Shown here one piece after another: positions 25,288-34,001 of a DNA stretch of 64,000 bases. Each line of letters starts with the position of its first letter. Position 1 is the first letter of the stretch. A program made the position numbers and the translations under genes. Under the pieces are notes generated by a model, which was given only the letters and a program-made list of their open reading frames with translations, was not told the origin of the DNA and did no database searches. The stretch is from an uncultured Sutterella sp. GTDB lineage: Bacteria > Pseudomonadota > Gammaproteobacteria > Burkholderiales > Burkholderiaceae_F. The DNA lies in assembly GCA_900545275.1 (NCBI GenBank), contig UQYG01000010.1:55833-119832 (forward strand), read 5' to 3'.

Positions 25288-25788
25288 TCAGCCGAAAACG
25301 TGGCGAGCACGAACGCTCCTCAAAACGTAGACAGCGCCCCAGAGCGAGAAGGCCGAAATCGAAAGAGTGAACGCCCACTCCGACTCTCCTCCTCTGAGCG
25401 CAGGAAGAAGTCCCGCGCCGACGGGTCCCGCCGCAAGGAGCGCAAGGGCGACCTCGGTCTTAACAGAGGGCTTTCGTCCCGTCACTATGCGAAGCGACGC
25501 CCAGAGAAAGCCGAGTGCGCAAAGCGCTTCGGGGAGCGCCGTCCAAAGGAGTTCCCAGCCCGAGAGGCGGGCGTAGAGGGGCGCGCGGGCCGCGATCGTC
25601 GCGGCGAACCATACGGTGAGCGTGACGCAACCCGTCATGAGAAGCAGAAGTCCTCCGTCGACACCCGTGGGCGCACGCTCGTCGGCGTTGGGGAAACGAC
25701 GGGAAAACTTCCAGACGGAGTGCAGAAAAAGCGCGAGGATCGCGAGGAAACTCAGCAGTCCGAAGAGTTCGGTGGTGTTCTTGGGCAC
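25288..25788 (-). CDS. Four-helix inner-membrane protein of unknown function
   Basis: 166 residues, GTG start with AAAGG about eight bases upstream. Four hydrophobic segments (near residues 8-24, 46-66, 80-97 and 112-155 in two parts) and few charged residues between. No family recognised. It begins 15 bases after the MerR gene, so the two are almost certainly co-transcribed and this protein is a candidate target or partner of that regulator. Confidence 0.7.
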   Translation of the reverse strand: MPKNTTELFGLLSFLAILALFLHSVWKFSRRFPNADERAPTGVDGGLLLLMTGCVTLTVWFAATIAARAPLYARLSGWELLWTALPEALCALGFLWASLRIVTGRKPSVKTEVALALLAAGPVGAGLLPALRGGESEWAFTLSISAFSLWGAVYVLRSVRARHVFG

Positions 25789-25803
25789 AGGATGGCCTTT
25801 GGT

Positions 25804-26211
25804 TTAGGATTCGTGACGCAACGCGTCGACCACGCCGCAAACTTCGCCCGAAGCGTGATGGTGACCGTGGTGGCAGCGATCGAGCAAAGCGAGAAGTTCG
25901 TCCCTCATGAGGTTGAGTTCCGCTATGCGCCGGTCGACGACGGCGAGCTGTTCCTCCACGATGTCGTGCACTTCGTCGGGATCGGCCTCGAACTTCTGAA
26001 AGAGCAGACCCGTCATCCTGCGGATGTCTTCAAGCGACATGTCGAGCGAGCGACAGCGCTGAATGAAGCGCAGGCGCTCCACGTGATCGTTGCCGTAGGT
26101 GCGGTAACCGTTGTCCGTCCGGCGGACGGGAGGAAGAAGTCCTTCGTCCTCATAAAAACGGATGGCCGAGGCGGCCATCCCGGAGAGTTGGGAGAGCTCT
26201 TTGATTCGCAT
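25804..26211 (-). CDS. MerR-family regulator with metal-binding-type C-terminus
   Basis: 135 residues. N-terminal MerR helix-turn-helix (IKELSQLSGMAASAIRFYEDEGLL), RTDNGYRTY wing, a dimerisation helix, and a C-terminal Cys/His cluster (CHHGHHHASGEVCG) typical of Cd/Pb/Co/Zn-sensing CadR/ZntR relatives. The metal cannot be named from sequence. The membrane protein gene follows directly. MerR regulators commonly act on their own and the adjacent promoter. Confidence 0.9.
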   Translation of the reverse strand: MRIKELSQLSGMAASAIRFYEDEGLLPPVRRTDNGYRTYGNDHVERLRFIQRCRSLDMSLEDIRRMTGLLFQKFEADPDEVHDIVEEQLAVVDRRIAELNLMRDELLALLDRCHHGHHHASGEVCGVVDALRHES

Positions 26212-26299
26212 GCCGAATCTCGCGTCGGATGAGGTTTGATGTCGCCTTTCATTCTCGCACTTTGCCGCCCGAGCGGTCGGGCGGCGGGTGCGGAAAACA

Positions 26300-26953
26300 T
26301 CAGAGACTCTTTGCGCGACGGTAGGCGACGATGTCTTCGACCGAGATGAGCATCATGCCGTGGTCCTTCGCGTAGCGGGCCACTTCGGGCAAACGCATCA
26401 TCGTGCCGTCGGGGTTCATGAGTTCGCAGAGCACGCCCGCTTCGTGCAGGCCCGAGAGACGGCAAAGGTCGATAGAGGATTCCGTATGACCGCGGCGAAC
26501 GAGGGTGCCTCCCTTTCGCGCGCGAAGCGGATAGACGTGGCCGGGACGGCGCAGATCCGAAGGCTTCCCTTCGGGATTGGCAGCGGCCTTGATCGTAAGA
26601 AGCCGGTCGTGCGCGCTCACGCCCGTCGTCACGCCCTCGGCGGCCTCGACCGCCACCGTAAAAGCAGTGCCCTGCGTATTGGTGTTGTCTTCGACCATGG
26701 GCGGCAGCGCCATGCGGTCGCAGGCCTCCTCCGTGAGGCATACGCACACGATCCCCGAGCAGTCGCGGATCATCTGCGCCACCTGTTCTTCGGTGAGATG
26801 TTCGGCGCTGAAAATGAGGTCGCCCTCGTTTTCGCGGTCCTCGTCGTCCACCACGCATAGACCTTCCCCACGGGCAAAACGGTCGAGAGCCTTTTCCATG
26901 CGTTCGATCGAATCGCGTCCGAAATCTTCGAGCGTCAGTTCGGTCTTTTCCAT
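26300..26953 (-). CDS. ribB: RibB, 3,4-dihydroxy-2-butanone-4-phosphate synthase
   Basis: Riboflavin pathway enzyme: ribulose 5-phosphate to 3,4-dihydroxy-2-butanone 4-phosphate plus formate; ~217 residues, cytoplasmic. Signatures: VVDDEDRENEGDLIF, TEEACDRMALP, SAHDRLLTIKAA, RRPGHVYPLRA and RRGHTESSIDL. Stand-alone RibB without a RibA half. Three ATGs stand in tandem (26959, 26956, 26953); the third has the best spacing to AAAGG. Upstream a TACAAT -10-like element is seen. No FMN riboswitch is present. Confidence 0.95.
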   Translation of the reverse strand: MEKTELTLEDFGRDSIERMEKALDRFARGEGLCVVDDEDRENEGDLIFSAEHLTEEQVAQMIRDCSGIVCVCLTEEACDRMALPPMVEDNTNTQGTAFTVAVEAAEGVTTGVSAHDRLLTIKAAANPEGKPSDLRRPGHVYPLRARKGGTLVRRGHTESSIDLCRLSGLHEAGVLCELMNPDGTMMRLPEVARYAKDHGMMLISVEDIVAYRRAKSL

Positions 26954-27046
26954 CATCATCCTTTAGAAATTGAGAAAACCTGCATTGTACGGAATTTCTT
27001 GCGTCTATCTTCCTTCTCTTCAAGGCTTTCTCAGGACCGTCGAAAA

Positions 27047-27086
27047 CAAAAGGCTCCGCCGTCAGCGTAAACCGACTGCGGAGCCC
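27047..27086 (-). terminator. Terminator of the DASS transporter gene
   Basis: Minus-strand stem GGCTCCGC / GCGGAGCC with an 18-base interior, followed by TTTTG. Confidence 0.75.
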
Positions 27087-27111
27087 GTCCGGAAGAGATG
27101 AGCGCAAGCGC

Positions 27112-28650
27112 TTAGAAGAATCCCGGGGTGATGCCTAACCACTGGAAGTACGTCCCGCCCGCAAGAAGGAGAAGCACCCAGTAGAGAACCGACATCACGA
27201 AGCCGTACTTGAAGGACTCGGCCATGGTGTACTTGTTCGTGCCGTACAGCATGGCGTTTGGCTTCGCGTTGAAGGGAAGCGACCAACAAACGTTGATGCA
27301 GAGCGCGACGGGAAGACCCAGCGCCAGAATGTCGATGTGCAGCGTCTGCGCGATGCCGATCACAATCGGCATGAAGATGATCGTACGCATGTTCTTCGAC
27401 TGGAAGATGAAGTGGCTGACGATAAAGATGCCGGTCAAAACGGCGTAGAGCTCAAAGTAGCTCATCGTGTCCATGCCGAGAAGATCCATGAGGTGCGTCG
27501 TCAGCACGGCCATCAGATCCGTCGCCTTAAGACCCGCTCCGAGCGAATAAGCCCCCGCCGAGAAGATCATCAGGTGCCAAGGGATGTCGACGTCGTTCCA
27601 GGAGACGATTTTTGCCTGCGGTGCAAGCATCACGAGTGCGCCGAGCATGGCAACGATCGTGGAATTGAGACCGTGGAGTTTGTCGGTCGCCCACACGAGC
27701 AGCACAAGGAGGAACACGACCGCGGCCTTGATTTCGTTGGTTTTGAGACCGCCGAGTTCCTCATAGGCGCGCTCAAGCGCCTCACGTCCGCCCGAGAGTT
27801 TCGGCTGTTTGTCCTCCTCAGTGAGCGGAAAGACAAAGCGAACGCCGATCAGATAGGAGAGGACGCCAAAGCCCACCACCAAAGGAAGACCCGCGGCAAG
27901 CCAGTCAAAATAAAAAATCGAAACGCCGGCGCCGGCAAGGAGGGCAACACCGAGGAGATTGGCGCCCGACCCCGTCATGAACGCGTTGCAGGTGGCGTTG
28001 ATCATGAGTAGGTTGTGCAGCACGAGGTTACGCGCGAAATTGTTCGTCTTGTCCGTTCCCGGAGCGCCGTAAATCGCTGAAACGACCATGAAGATCGGCA
28101 TCATGAGCGCCGCCTTGGCGGCCGTAGCATTCACGAACGCGGCCAAAATCGTGTTGATCGCAAGGAAAGTGAGGAAAATCGAACTCGCGTTCTTCCCGAA
28201 GCGCAGGATGAGCCAAAGCGCCACGCGCTTGACAAGGTCGGTTTTCACCATGGCGCTCGCCATGATGAAGGCGGATACGTTCAGCCAAATGACCGGGTCG
28301 CCCAAGGTGGCCATAGCCGGCTTTGCCTTCAGAATGCCGGTGAGCACGAGACCGCAGATGAGAAGCATCGAAGTCAGATAGTTCGGGATGGCCTCACACA
28401 CCCAGAGAAAGAGTGCGGTGGCGAACAAACCGAACATAATCTGTTGGCGCTCGTCCAAAATCGGAAACTGGAAAAGATACGCCGTGCAGACGAAGAGCAC
28501 TGCCGCAATGGGCAGCCCCCATACTCGAAAGAACTTGCCCGCGGCCGAAAGGGGGCGCTTGGGCAGGCGGTTGAGCGAATAGGCGTTCATGTCGAGCGGA
28601 TCATAGGTTTCGCTCGAAGGCGCCGCGGTTGCTTGTACTTTGGCGGTCAT
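27112..28650 (-). CDS. DASS/SLC13-family anion symporter
   Basis: Inner-membrane transporter, 512 residues with ~12 helices, of the divalent anion:sodium symporter family (dicarboxylates, citrate, sulfate-like anions). Substrate-region motifs: NATAAKAALMMPIF, NAFMTGSGANLLG and SLPFNAKPNAMLYG, equivalent to the SNT-type loops. GGAGG before the ATG. A LysR gene lies directly upstream on the same strand, and a T-N11-A dyad sits 97-113 bases before the start codon. Substrate unknown; C4-dicarboxylates are the family default. Confidence 0.9.
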   Translation of the reverse strand: MTAKVQATAAPSSETYDPLDMNAYSLNRLPKRPLSAAGKFFRVWGLPIAAVLFVCTAYLFQFPILDERQQIMFGLFATALFLWVCEAIPNYLTSMLLICGLVLTGILKAKPAMATLGDPVIWLNVSAFIMASAMVKTDLVKRVALWLILRFGKNASSIFLTFLAINTILAAFVNATAAKAALMMPIFMVVSAIYGAPGTDKTNNFARNLVLHNLLMINATCNAFMTGSGANLLGVALLAGAGVSIFYFDWLAAGLPLVVGFGVLSYLIGVRFVFPLTEEDKQPKLSGGREALERAYEELGGLKTNEIKAAVVFLLVLLVWATDKLHGLNSTIVAMLGALVMLAPQAKIVSWNDVDIPWHLMIFSAGAYSLGAGLKATDLMAVLTTHLMDLLGMDTMSYFELYAVLTGIFIVSHFIFQSKNMRTIIFMPIVIGIAQTLHIDILALGLPVALCINVCWSLPFNAKPNAMLYGTNKYTMAESFKYGFVMSVLYWVLLLLAGGTYFQWLGITPGFF

Positions 28651-28746
28651 GGGTCCTCCAAAGAAGGTTGGATGTTGCGATAAAAGTGATATGAGATCAT
28701 TCTCGCAACCTGGCCGTTCTCTTCCATGGAACCTTCTGATTCAACA

Positions 28747-28763
28747 CATAACAAACCGTTATG
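28747..28763. promoter_or_regulatory. LysR-type dyad, site A
   Basis: CATAACAAACCGTTATG: inverted arms CATAA / TTATG around seven bases, fitting the LysR box T-N11-A. It lies upstream of the DASS gene and overlaps the lysR stop codon. Same pattern as sites B and C. Confidence 0.6.
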
Positions 28764-29709
28764 TCTCGGCGGTCGCCAAGTTTTTCGTTTTTCTCTCCGC
28801 ATTCTCTTCCTCACGAAGTTTTTTCATCAAAAATCGCATGAAGGCCTCCGTGCTTTTCGAGAATCTTCGATCGTGACGCCATAACATGAGAATTTGTCGG
28901 CGAGGCGTCCAACCTTCAATCTGCAGCTCCGCAAGGCGTCCTTCAGCCAGTTCGCGCTCCACGACAAATCGGGAAATGACGGCGAGTCCCGCCCCCTCCT
29001 CCACGGCGCGCTTGATGCCGCCCGCCTCTCCAATTTCGATAGTGCTTTTCACGTGCAGACCGAGTTTGTCAAGCTCGCGTCGAAGATTCTGAGCGGAAGC
29101 CGTAGTGCTTTCCGGAAGGATGAACGGTTCCCGGCTCACCTCTTCGACCGAAAGCTCGTTGCGTCCGAAATGGCGTTGTACGTAGGCGGGTGAAGCAATG
29201 ACGACGAGCGGATCCGTTCCGATCGACTTGACGCCTACATTCGTGGAGAAAAATTGATCGCCTTCCGCTACCACAGCGATGTCGAAGGCGTTTTCGAGAA
29301 CGGACTCGGCAATGGCGCGCGCGGAGTGAATGGAGAGCTGAATCTCGATTTCCGGAAATTTCTCCCGAAAAGCGGTGACGATTTTCGGGAGCAGGTAGAC
29401 GCCGATGATGCGCGATGCACCGATGCGGATCGTCCCCCCTTTGAGCGTCGTGATGTCATCGAGTTCGCGCTGCATCAGATCAAGCCGCTCCATGATGTCG
29501 TGTGCGGCCTTGAGCACCACGCGGCCGGAATCGGTCAGAACGATCTCGCGTCCCGTTCGGTTGAAAAGTTTCGCACCCAGCGCCTCTTCGAGAGCGGCGA
29601 TATGTCCGCTCACGGCGGGCTGCGTAATGCAAAGCTGCCAGGCGGCCCGAGTAAAACTTCCGAAACGCGCAACGGCAACGAAGGTTCGCAGGTGATTGAA
29701 AACGATCAT
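28759..29709 (-). CDS. LysR-family transcriptional regulator
   Basis: 316 residues. N-terminal winged helix-turn-helix (FNHLRTFVAVARFGSFTRAAWQLCITQPAVSGHI), linker helix, then the two-lobe effector domain (GTIRIGASRIIGVYLLP, CbbR/CysB-like). The ATG at 29709 is chosen since HTH homology begins there. It lies between the DASS gene (downstream, same strand) and the divergent Na/Pi carrier. Three matching dyads in the neighbouring gaps suggest it controls itself and both sides. Effector unknown. Confidence 0.92.
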   Translation of the reverse strand: MIVFNHLRTFVAVARFGSFTRAAWQLCITQPAVSGHIAALEEALGAKLFNRTGREIVLTDSGRVVLKAAHDIMERLDLMQRELDDITTLKGGTIRIGASRIIGVYLLPKIVTAFREKFPEIEIQLSIHSARAIAESVLENAFDIAVVAEGDQFFSTNVGVKSIGTDPLVVIASPAYVQRHFGRNELSVEEVSREPFILPESTTASAQNLRRELDKLGLHVKSTIEIGEAGGIKRAVEEGAGLAVISRFVVERELAEGRLAELQIEGWTPRRQILMLWRHDRRFSKSTEAFMRFLMKKLREEENAERKTKNLATAET

Positions 29710-29750
29710 GAATAATCTCCGGCCTCGAAAAAGATGCAGGAACCCTGACT

Positions 29751-29767
29751 CATAAGCGTTCATTATA
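29751..29767. promoter_or_regulatory. LysR-type dyad, site B
   Basis: CATAAGCGTTCATTATA: CATAA / TTATA around seven bases, T-N11-A. It lies 42-58 bases upstream of the lysR start and 121 bases upstream of the divergent carrier gene, the usual place for autoregulation. Confidence 0.6.
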
Positions 29768-29887
29768 CCTTTCAATAGAAAAAGCCTTTTTGCGGCTTTC
29801 TGCGTTGACGTACCCTAGGGGCAAGAAGGGATTCCAGACGGCGATCGTCCGGAGCAAGAACTTACGAAGACGGGAGGAGGAAAACAC

Positions 29888-31495
29888 ATGCCTGGGATGA
29901 CTCTGATATCGCTGGCCGGAGCGGTTTCACTCCTCGTCTGGGGGCTCTACATGGTAAAGACCGGGATTCTGCGCACCTTCGGCGACAACCTGCGCACGTG
30001 GCTCTCCACGCGGCTTAACAATCGCTTCGAAGGCTTCGCCGCCGGCTTCGGACTGGCCTCCCTTCTGCAGAGTTCCACCGCAAGCTCACTCCTCATTGCG
30101 GGCCTGCAAAACAAAGGGCTGGTTTCCACCGCCATCGCTCTATCCTGCGTGCTCGGCGCCGACCTCGGCAGCGCATTCATCGTGCGGGTTTTAAGTCTGG
30201 ATCTTTCACCGCTCGTACCGATCCTGACGATCGCCGGAGTCTTTCTCTTTTCCCGCCGTCCGGACACGCGTCTCGGTCAATTTGGTCGAATTCTCCTCGG
30301 GCTCGCATTCGTGATGATGTCTCTTCGCCTCATCGTGGAGACGACCGCCCCGATCAAGGAAAGCGGCGAGATGCTCGAGATTTTTGCATCGATCGGCGCG
30401 AGCGCGACGCTTTCGTCCCTCATCGGGGCGATTCTCGCCCTTCTCTGCTTTTCGAGTCTGGCCGTCGTGACCGTGGCGTCGGGCATGACGGCGAGCGGCG
30501 TTTTAAGTACGGAAGCCGGCCTTTGGGTTGTGCTCGGGGCCAATTTCGGAAGCGCCCTTCTCTCCTGCCTCACGACCCTGAGCAGTTCGAGAATCGCGCG
30601 CCGTGCGCCGGTCGGCAATTTCGTCTTCCGAAGCACAGGGTTTGTTGCGGGCGTCCTTCTCCTCGTCTCGTTTCCCGAGATCAAACTTTTCTTTTCGGAA
30701 ATGCCCGACGGACTCGTGAATTTTCACCTGGTCTTCAACGCCGTTGTCGGCCTCGCGGGACTCGGCTTTCTTCACCCCGTCGCTTGTTTTGTGGAAAAAC
30801 GCCTTCCCTCCAAAGCCGTTTTTCCATCGACGGAAGTACGGCTCCTCTTCGAAGAAAACATGCTGTCCTCCACGACCGCCATTGAGCTGTCGCGTCAGGA
30901 AATTGCCAAGACGACCGACTTCCTTCTCCGACTCTGGGAGCGAATCGAAGAGCTGCTCACAAGCAATCCGCCTGCCGGCGTTCTCCTTTCCTACCACGAA
31001 GACCTGAAAATGCTCGTACGTCGTTGCCGATCGGTCGAACGCTTTCTCGACGTTCTGATCCGCAAAGGCCTCACCGCCCGCGAAGCGAGGGCCTGGCAGG
31101 GCGTCAACTCTGCCAACGACGGGCTTTACTTTTCCGTCAACATCCTCTCCGAAATCGTTTCTGCGATCGAACGGCGCAAATGCCGCGACAATTGTTTCTT
31201 CACTTCGGCCGGCCTTGCCGAACTCAAGACTCAGCACGACATCCTGGGAAGAGAACTGCGGCTCCTTGCGCGCATGCTCAAAGATCCGAAAAACACGCGT
31301 CGGGACCATAAAGCTCTTCTTTTGATGATAAAAAAACGTGATTCCGATACGTTTGCACTCGTCGCTCGACACATGGCCCGGGTAGCCAAGGGAGAGGCCG
31401 GCGCAGTCGATACAAGTACGCTCCATGTCGATCTCTTGGCGCTCTTTCGACGGTTTGAAGCCGCCATCGCCTCCGCCTCGGGCGATCTTGTTTGA
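29888..31495 (+). CDS. Na/Pi-cotransporter (NptA-like) family protein with PhoU-like tail
   Basis: Inner-membrane protein, 535 residues. The first ~310 residues hold two Na/Pi-cotransporter repeats. The first repeat has the QSSTA motif (LLQSSTASSLLIAG); the second has a degenerate version (CFSSLAVVTVASG) in place of QSSSA. Residues ~330-530 form helical PhoU-like hairpins. The ATG is preceded by GGGAGGAGG. Family members export or import phosphate; altered repeat 2 leaves the substrate open. It diverges from lysR and has LysR-type dyads on both sides. Confidence 0.88.
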   Translation: MPGMTLISLAGAVSLLVWGLYMVKTGILRTFGDNLRTWLSTRLNNRFEGFAAGFGLASLLQSSTASSLLIAGLQNKGLVSTAIALSCVLGADLGSAFIVRVLSLDLSPLVPILTIAGVFLFSRRPDTRLGQFGRILLGLAFVMMSLRLIVETTAPIKESGEMLEIFASIGASATLSSLIGAILALLCFSSLAVVTVASGMTASGVLSTEAGLWVVLGANFGSALLSCLTTLSSSRIARRAPVGNFVFRSTGFVAGVLLLVSFPEIKLFFSEMPDGLVNFHLVFNAVVGLAGLGFLHPVACFVEKRLPSKAVFPSTEVRLLFEENMLSSTTAIELSRQEIAKTTDFLLRLWERIEELLTSNPPAGVLLSYHEDLKMLVRRCRSVERFLDVLIRKGLTAREARAWQGVNSANDGLYFSVNILSEIVSAIERRKCRDNCFFTSAGLAELKTQHDILGRELRLLARMLKDPKNTRRDHKALLLMIKKRDSDTFALVARHMARVAKGEAGAVDTSTLHVDLLALFRRFEAAIASASGDLV

Positions 31496-31530
31496 CGTCA
31501 TCCTCCCGCCTCTCGGCAAGTCACCTCTTC

Positions 31531-31547
31531 CATAATGAATCGTTATG
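31531..31547. promoter_or_regulatory. LysR-type dyad, site C
   Basis: CATAATGAATCGTTATG: CATAA / TTATG around seven bases, T-N11-A, identical in arms to site A. It lies in the 177-base gap before the CYTH gene, 126-142 bases upstream of its start codon. Confidence 0.6.
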
Positions 31548-31672
31548 CCATGAATCGAAATTCTCCATTTTTCCGATAGCTTGGCTCCTTCAAAATGAAG
31601 CCAGGTCAATCAAGCGGATTTTCCGGACCGCCGCGGACATTCCGGCGGGAGGACGATCCAAGGAGAAAAGCG

Positions 31673-32146
31673 ATGGCTAAGGAAATTGAAAGGAAATTCC
31701 TCGTCAAGGGCGACGGTTGGCGCCGTCTCGCCGAAGGTGTGCACTACCGTCAGGGTTATCTCAACAGCGCCAAGGAACGTACCGTCCGCATCCGCACGGT
31801 CGGCGACAAGGCCGTCATAACGGTGAAGGGGCCGACCGTCGGCGTCACGCGCATGGAATTCGAATATTCGATTCCGTACGACGACTGCGTCGCCATGCTC
31901 GACAATCTTGCCGAAAAACCGATCATTGAAAAGACCCGCTACAAGATTCCGATGGGAGACTTCGTATGGGAAATCGACGAATTCTTCGGCGTCAACAAAG
32001 GACTGATTGTCGCGGAAATCGAGCTGCCCAGCGAGGACACTCCCTTTGAGAAGCCCGATTGGATCGGAGACGAGGTCTCCGGGGATCCCCGCTATTTCAA
32101 TTCAAACCTCGTCAAGCACCCCTACACCACTTGGGATCGACAATAA
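31673..32146 (+). CDS. CYTH-domain triphosphate tunnel protein
   Basis: 157 residues. N-terminal ExExK signature (E4-I-E6-R-K8) and the alternating charged strands of the triphosphate tunnel (TVRIRTVG, AVITVKGP, RMEFEYSI, KTRYKIP, WEIDEFFG, AEIELPSE). Stand-alone CYTH proteins of this size are often inorganic triphosphatases using Mg or Mn; adenylate cyclase activity is the minor alternative. AAGGAG precedes the ATG. The next gene follows after 13 bases and may be a second tunnel-fold protein. Confidence 0.92.
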   Translation: MAKEIERKFLVKGDGWRRLAEGVHYRQGYLNSAKERTVRIRTVGDKAVITVKGPTVGVTRMEFEYSIPYDDCVAMLDNLAEKPIIEKTRYKIPMGDFVWEIDEFFGVNKGLIVAEIELPSEDTPFEKPDWIGDEVSGDPRYFNSNLVKHPYTTWDRQ

Positions 32147-32159
32147 ATCGGAGGCAGTC

Positions 32160-32798
32160 ATGGGTGACGTATTTTCCAAGAATCAGGCCACTTCGGCCGA
32201 AGAAGCCGCAAAGATCGTGCCGCGCGCGGAATTCCGCGTCTTCGGCAAGGACGTGATCGCCGGCGTCGTGGAACACATGTGGAAGGCCAAGGCGCAACTC
32301 TTCAAGGCACGCGTAATGCCGGAAGAAACCTACATCCTGTCCAAGGCCACCAATGATGCCAACGTCAAGGTTCGAGACGGACTTCTCGACATCAAGACAA
32401 AGACGGGCGAAACGCCGGAGGGCTTCGAAATTTTCCAACCGCGCGGCAAATTCCAGTTTCCTGTTGCCAAAGCGAAACTCGAAACCATTCTCGGGCATCT
32501 CGGCGTGGATTTGCCGCTGGAAGCGGAGCGCTATACGTTTGACGAATTCTGCCGTCTCGTAAAGTCCTCCCACGAACTCGCCCTAGTCAAGGTGGAAAAG
32601 GTGCGCTACGGTTTCTCGGTAAACGGCGTCATCTGCGAATACGCCAAAGTCTGGTTCAACGGCGCACTCGTGGAGACGGCCTGCTGCGAAAGCGAGGACT
32701 ACGCCGCCATGGCGGACGCAGTGAAGGCGCTCGGCATGGAAAAGAGCCCGAATGTGAACTACCTCAAGGCCGCCAAGCACGTCATCGGTTGGGATTGA
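32160..32798 (+). CDS. Hypothetical protein, possible second CYTH-like tunnel protein
   Basis: 212 residues, GGAGG upstream of the ATG. I do not recognise a named family. The stretch ETYILSKATNDANVKVRDG and DIKTKTGE resembles the strand pattern of CYTH proteins (alternating Arg/Lys facing a tunnel), and YGFSVNGVICEYAKVWFNG resembles a later strand pair. No signal peptide or membrane segment. It shares an operon with the CYTH gene. The fold assignment is inference and needs a profile search. Confidence 0.65.
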   Translation: MGDVFSKNQATSAEEAAKIVPRAEFRVFGKDVIAGVVEHMWKAKAQLFKARVMPEETYILSKATNDANVKVRDGLLDIKTKTGETPEGFEIFQPRGKFQFPVAKAKLETILGHLGVDLPLEAERYTFDEFCRLVKSSHELALVKVEKVRYGFSVNGVICEYAKVWFNGALVETACCESEDYAAMADAVKALGMEKSPNVNYLKAAKHVIGWD

Positions 32799-32920
32799 GA
32801 AAACAACTGAGGCGACGATCAAGAGAATTCTTGTCTTCGTTTATTCAGGCGTCACCAAGAAATACCGCATGACGCTTCTTTCTTGGACCGTCGCCCTCGC
32901 GCGTGCACCCTACACGCAGG

Positions 32921-32956
32921 AAGCCCCTCCGAAGAATCGTCTGCGGAGGGGCTTTT
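32921..32956. terminator. Shared terminator between CYTH unit and fabZ
   Basis: Stem AAGCCCCTCCG / CGGAGGGGCTT, 12-base loop, T-run on the plus side and A-run-derived T's on the minus side. It suits both converging genes. Confidence 0.75.
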
Positions 32957-32969
32957 GGAAGGGACCAAC

Positions 32970-33452
32970 TTATTTTTCGTCCGACTTTCCTGCTTTCGCA
33001 GGCTTAGGTCTGTAAGCGCACATCATCGTCGCGGAAGCTGCGACCTTGCCATCGACCTTCGCTTCGGCCTCAAAGACGCCGAGACCGAGCTTCTGTCGAA
33101 TGAAGCGGCCTTCGATCACGAGCTGATCGCCGGGCTGCACGACGCGCTTGAAGCGGGCGTTGTCGATGCCGGCGAAGTAGAAGAGGCTGTTCTTGCGGTC
33201 CACGTCTTCGGGAAGACGGGCGAGAGCCATGATGGCGCAGGCCTGCGCCATGGCTTCGATGATGAGGACGCCGGGCATCACGGGAACCTGCGGGAAGTGA
33301 CCCGTGAACTGCGGTTCGTTCACCGTCACGTTTTTGATCACCACGACGCGGTTGAGGTCGTCGGAGAGCTCCACCACCCGGTCAATCAGAAGGAACGGGT
33401 AGCGGTGGGGGAGCATGTCCATGATGTCGGTGATGTCAAACTTGGTCGTCAT
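32970..33452 (-). CDS. fabZ: FabZ, 3-hydroxyacyl-ACP dehydratase
   Basis: Fatty-acid elongation enzyme, hot-dog fold, 160 residues. Catalytic His in GHFPQVPVMPG and Glu in IIEAMAQ; the start DIMDMLPHRYPFLLIDRV is diagnostic. The ATG at 33452 is where homology begins. In most relatives fabZ follows lpxD in one operon. Here a 549-base gap and brnQ separate them, and lpxA is not downstream, so fabZ must have its own promoter. Confidence 0.95.
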   Translation of the reverse strand: MTTKFDITDIMDMLPHRYPFLLIDRVVELSDDLNRVVVIKNVTVNEPQFTGHFPQVPVMPGVLIIEAMAQACAIMALARLPEDVDRKNSLFYFAGIDNARFKRVVQPGDQLVIEGRFIRQKLGLGVFEAEAKVDGKVAASATMMCAYRPKPAKAGKSDEK

Positions 33453-34001
33453 CGTAATGCCGAAAGAAAAAGTGAAATCGTTCAAAAGGCTTCGGGACGA
33501 CCGTGCGTTCGTCCCGAGGAGTTCGGGTGTTAGTGTGCCACGAAACGAAGTGCTTCGTGTGAAAAGTGGCTTCGGACCTACGGATTAGCCTGCGGCAACG
33601 TCCCCGCCCCCCATGAGAGATTCTTACTTGCTCGGCGGACGACGGTCCCTCCGGTCATGCGTCTGCGCAGCCGCTCCCGAGGACACGAAATGGAAAACAC
33701 TTTATTCTAGGCAGAAATTCCTAGGCAATTCCAAATATTACGTCATTACGAGGATACCCGGCGCCATTAGAAAATAAGATTCCAACGACCGGACCGGAAT
33801 CTATGAATACCGCTCCTCATTTTCCATTGCCGTCCAGCATGTTACAAAAAAAAACTCCTTCAAGATTCTCTCTCACCCAATCTAAGCAATTCATATTAGC
33901 CGGACAAAATTTCGGCATTCATTCAAAAAATCGGAGAGATTTTTGATGTATACAAGAAAACAGAAGTCGGCGCGGTCGATTCCCGACTCCGACCTGTAAG
34001 A
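33453..34001. other. 549-base intergenic region fabZ / brnQ with hairpins
   Basis: No protein gene supported. Near fabZ: a 9-base stem TCGGGACGA / TCGTCCCGA (33492-33517) and a nested hairpin, outer GCCAC / GTGGC (33537-33570) and inner ACGAAG / CTTCGT (33545-33558). Further right the composition becomes AT-rich (33700-33960), with imperfect TAGGCA direct repeats at 33708-33725; this side should hold the brnQ promoter. Confidence 0.5.

Noticed and set aside
26954..27046. FMN riboswitch upstream of ribB
   Set aside because: The gap is under 100 bases before the next terminator and lacks the conserved FMN element; no such structure visible.
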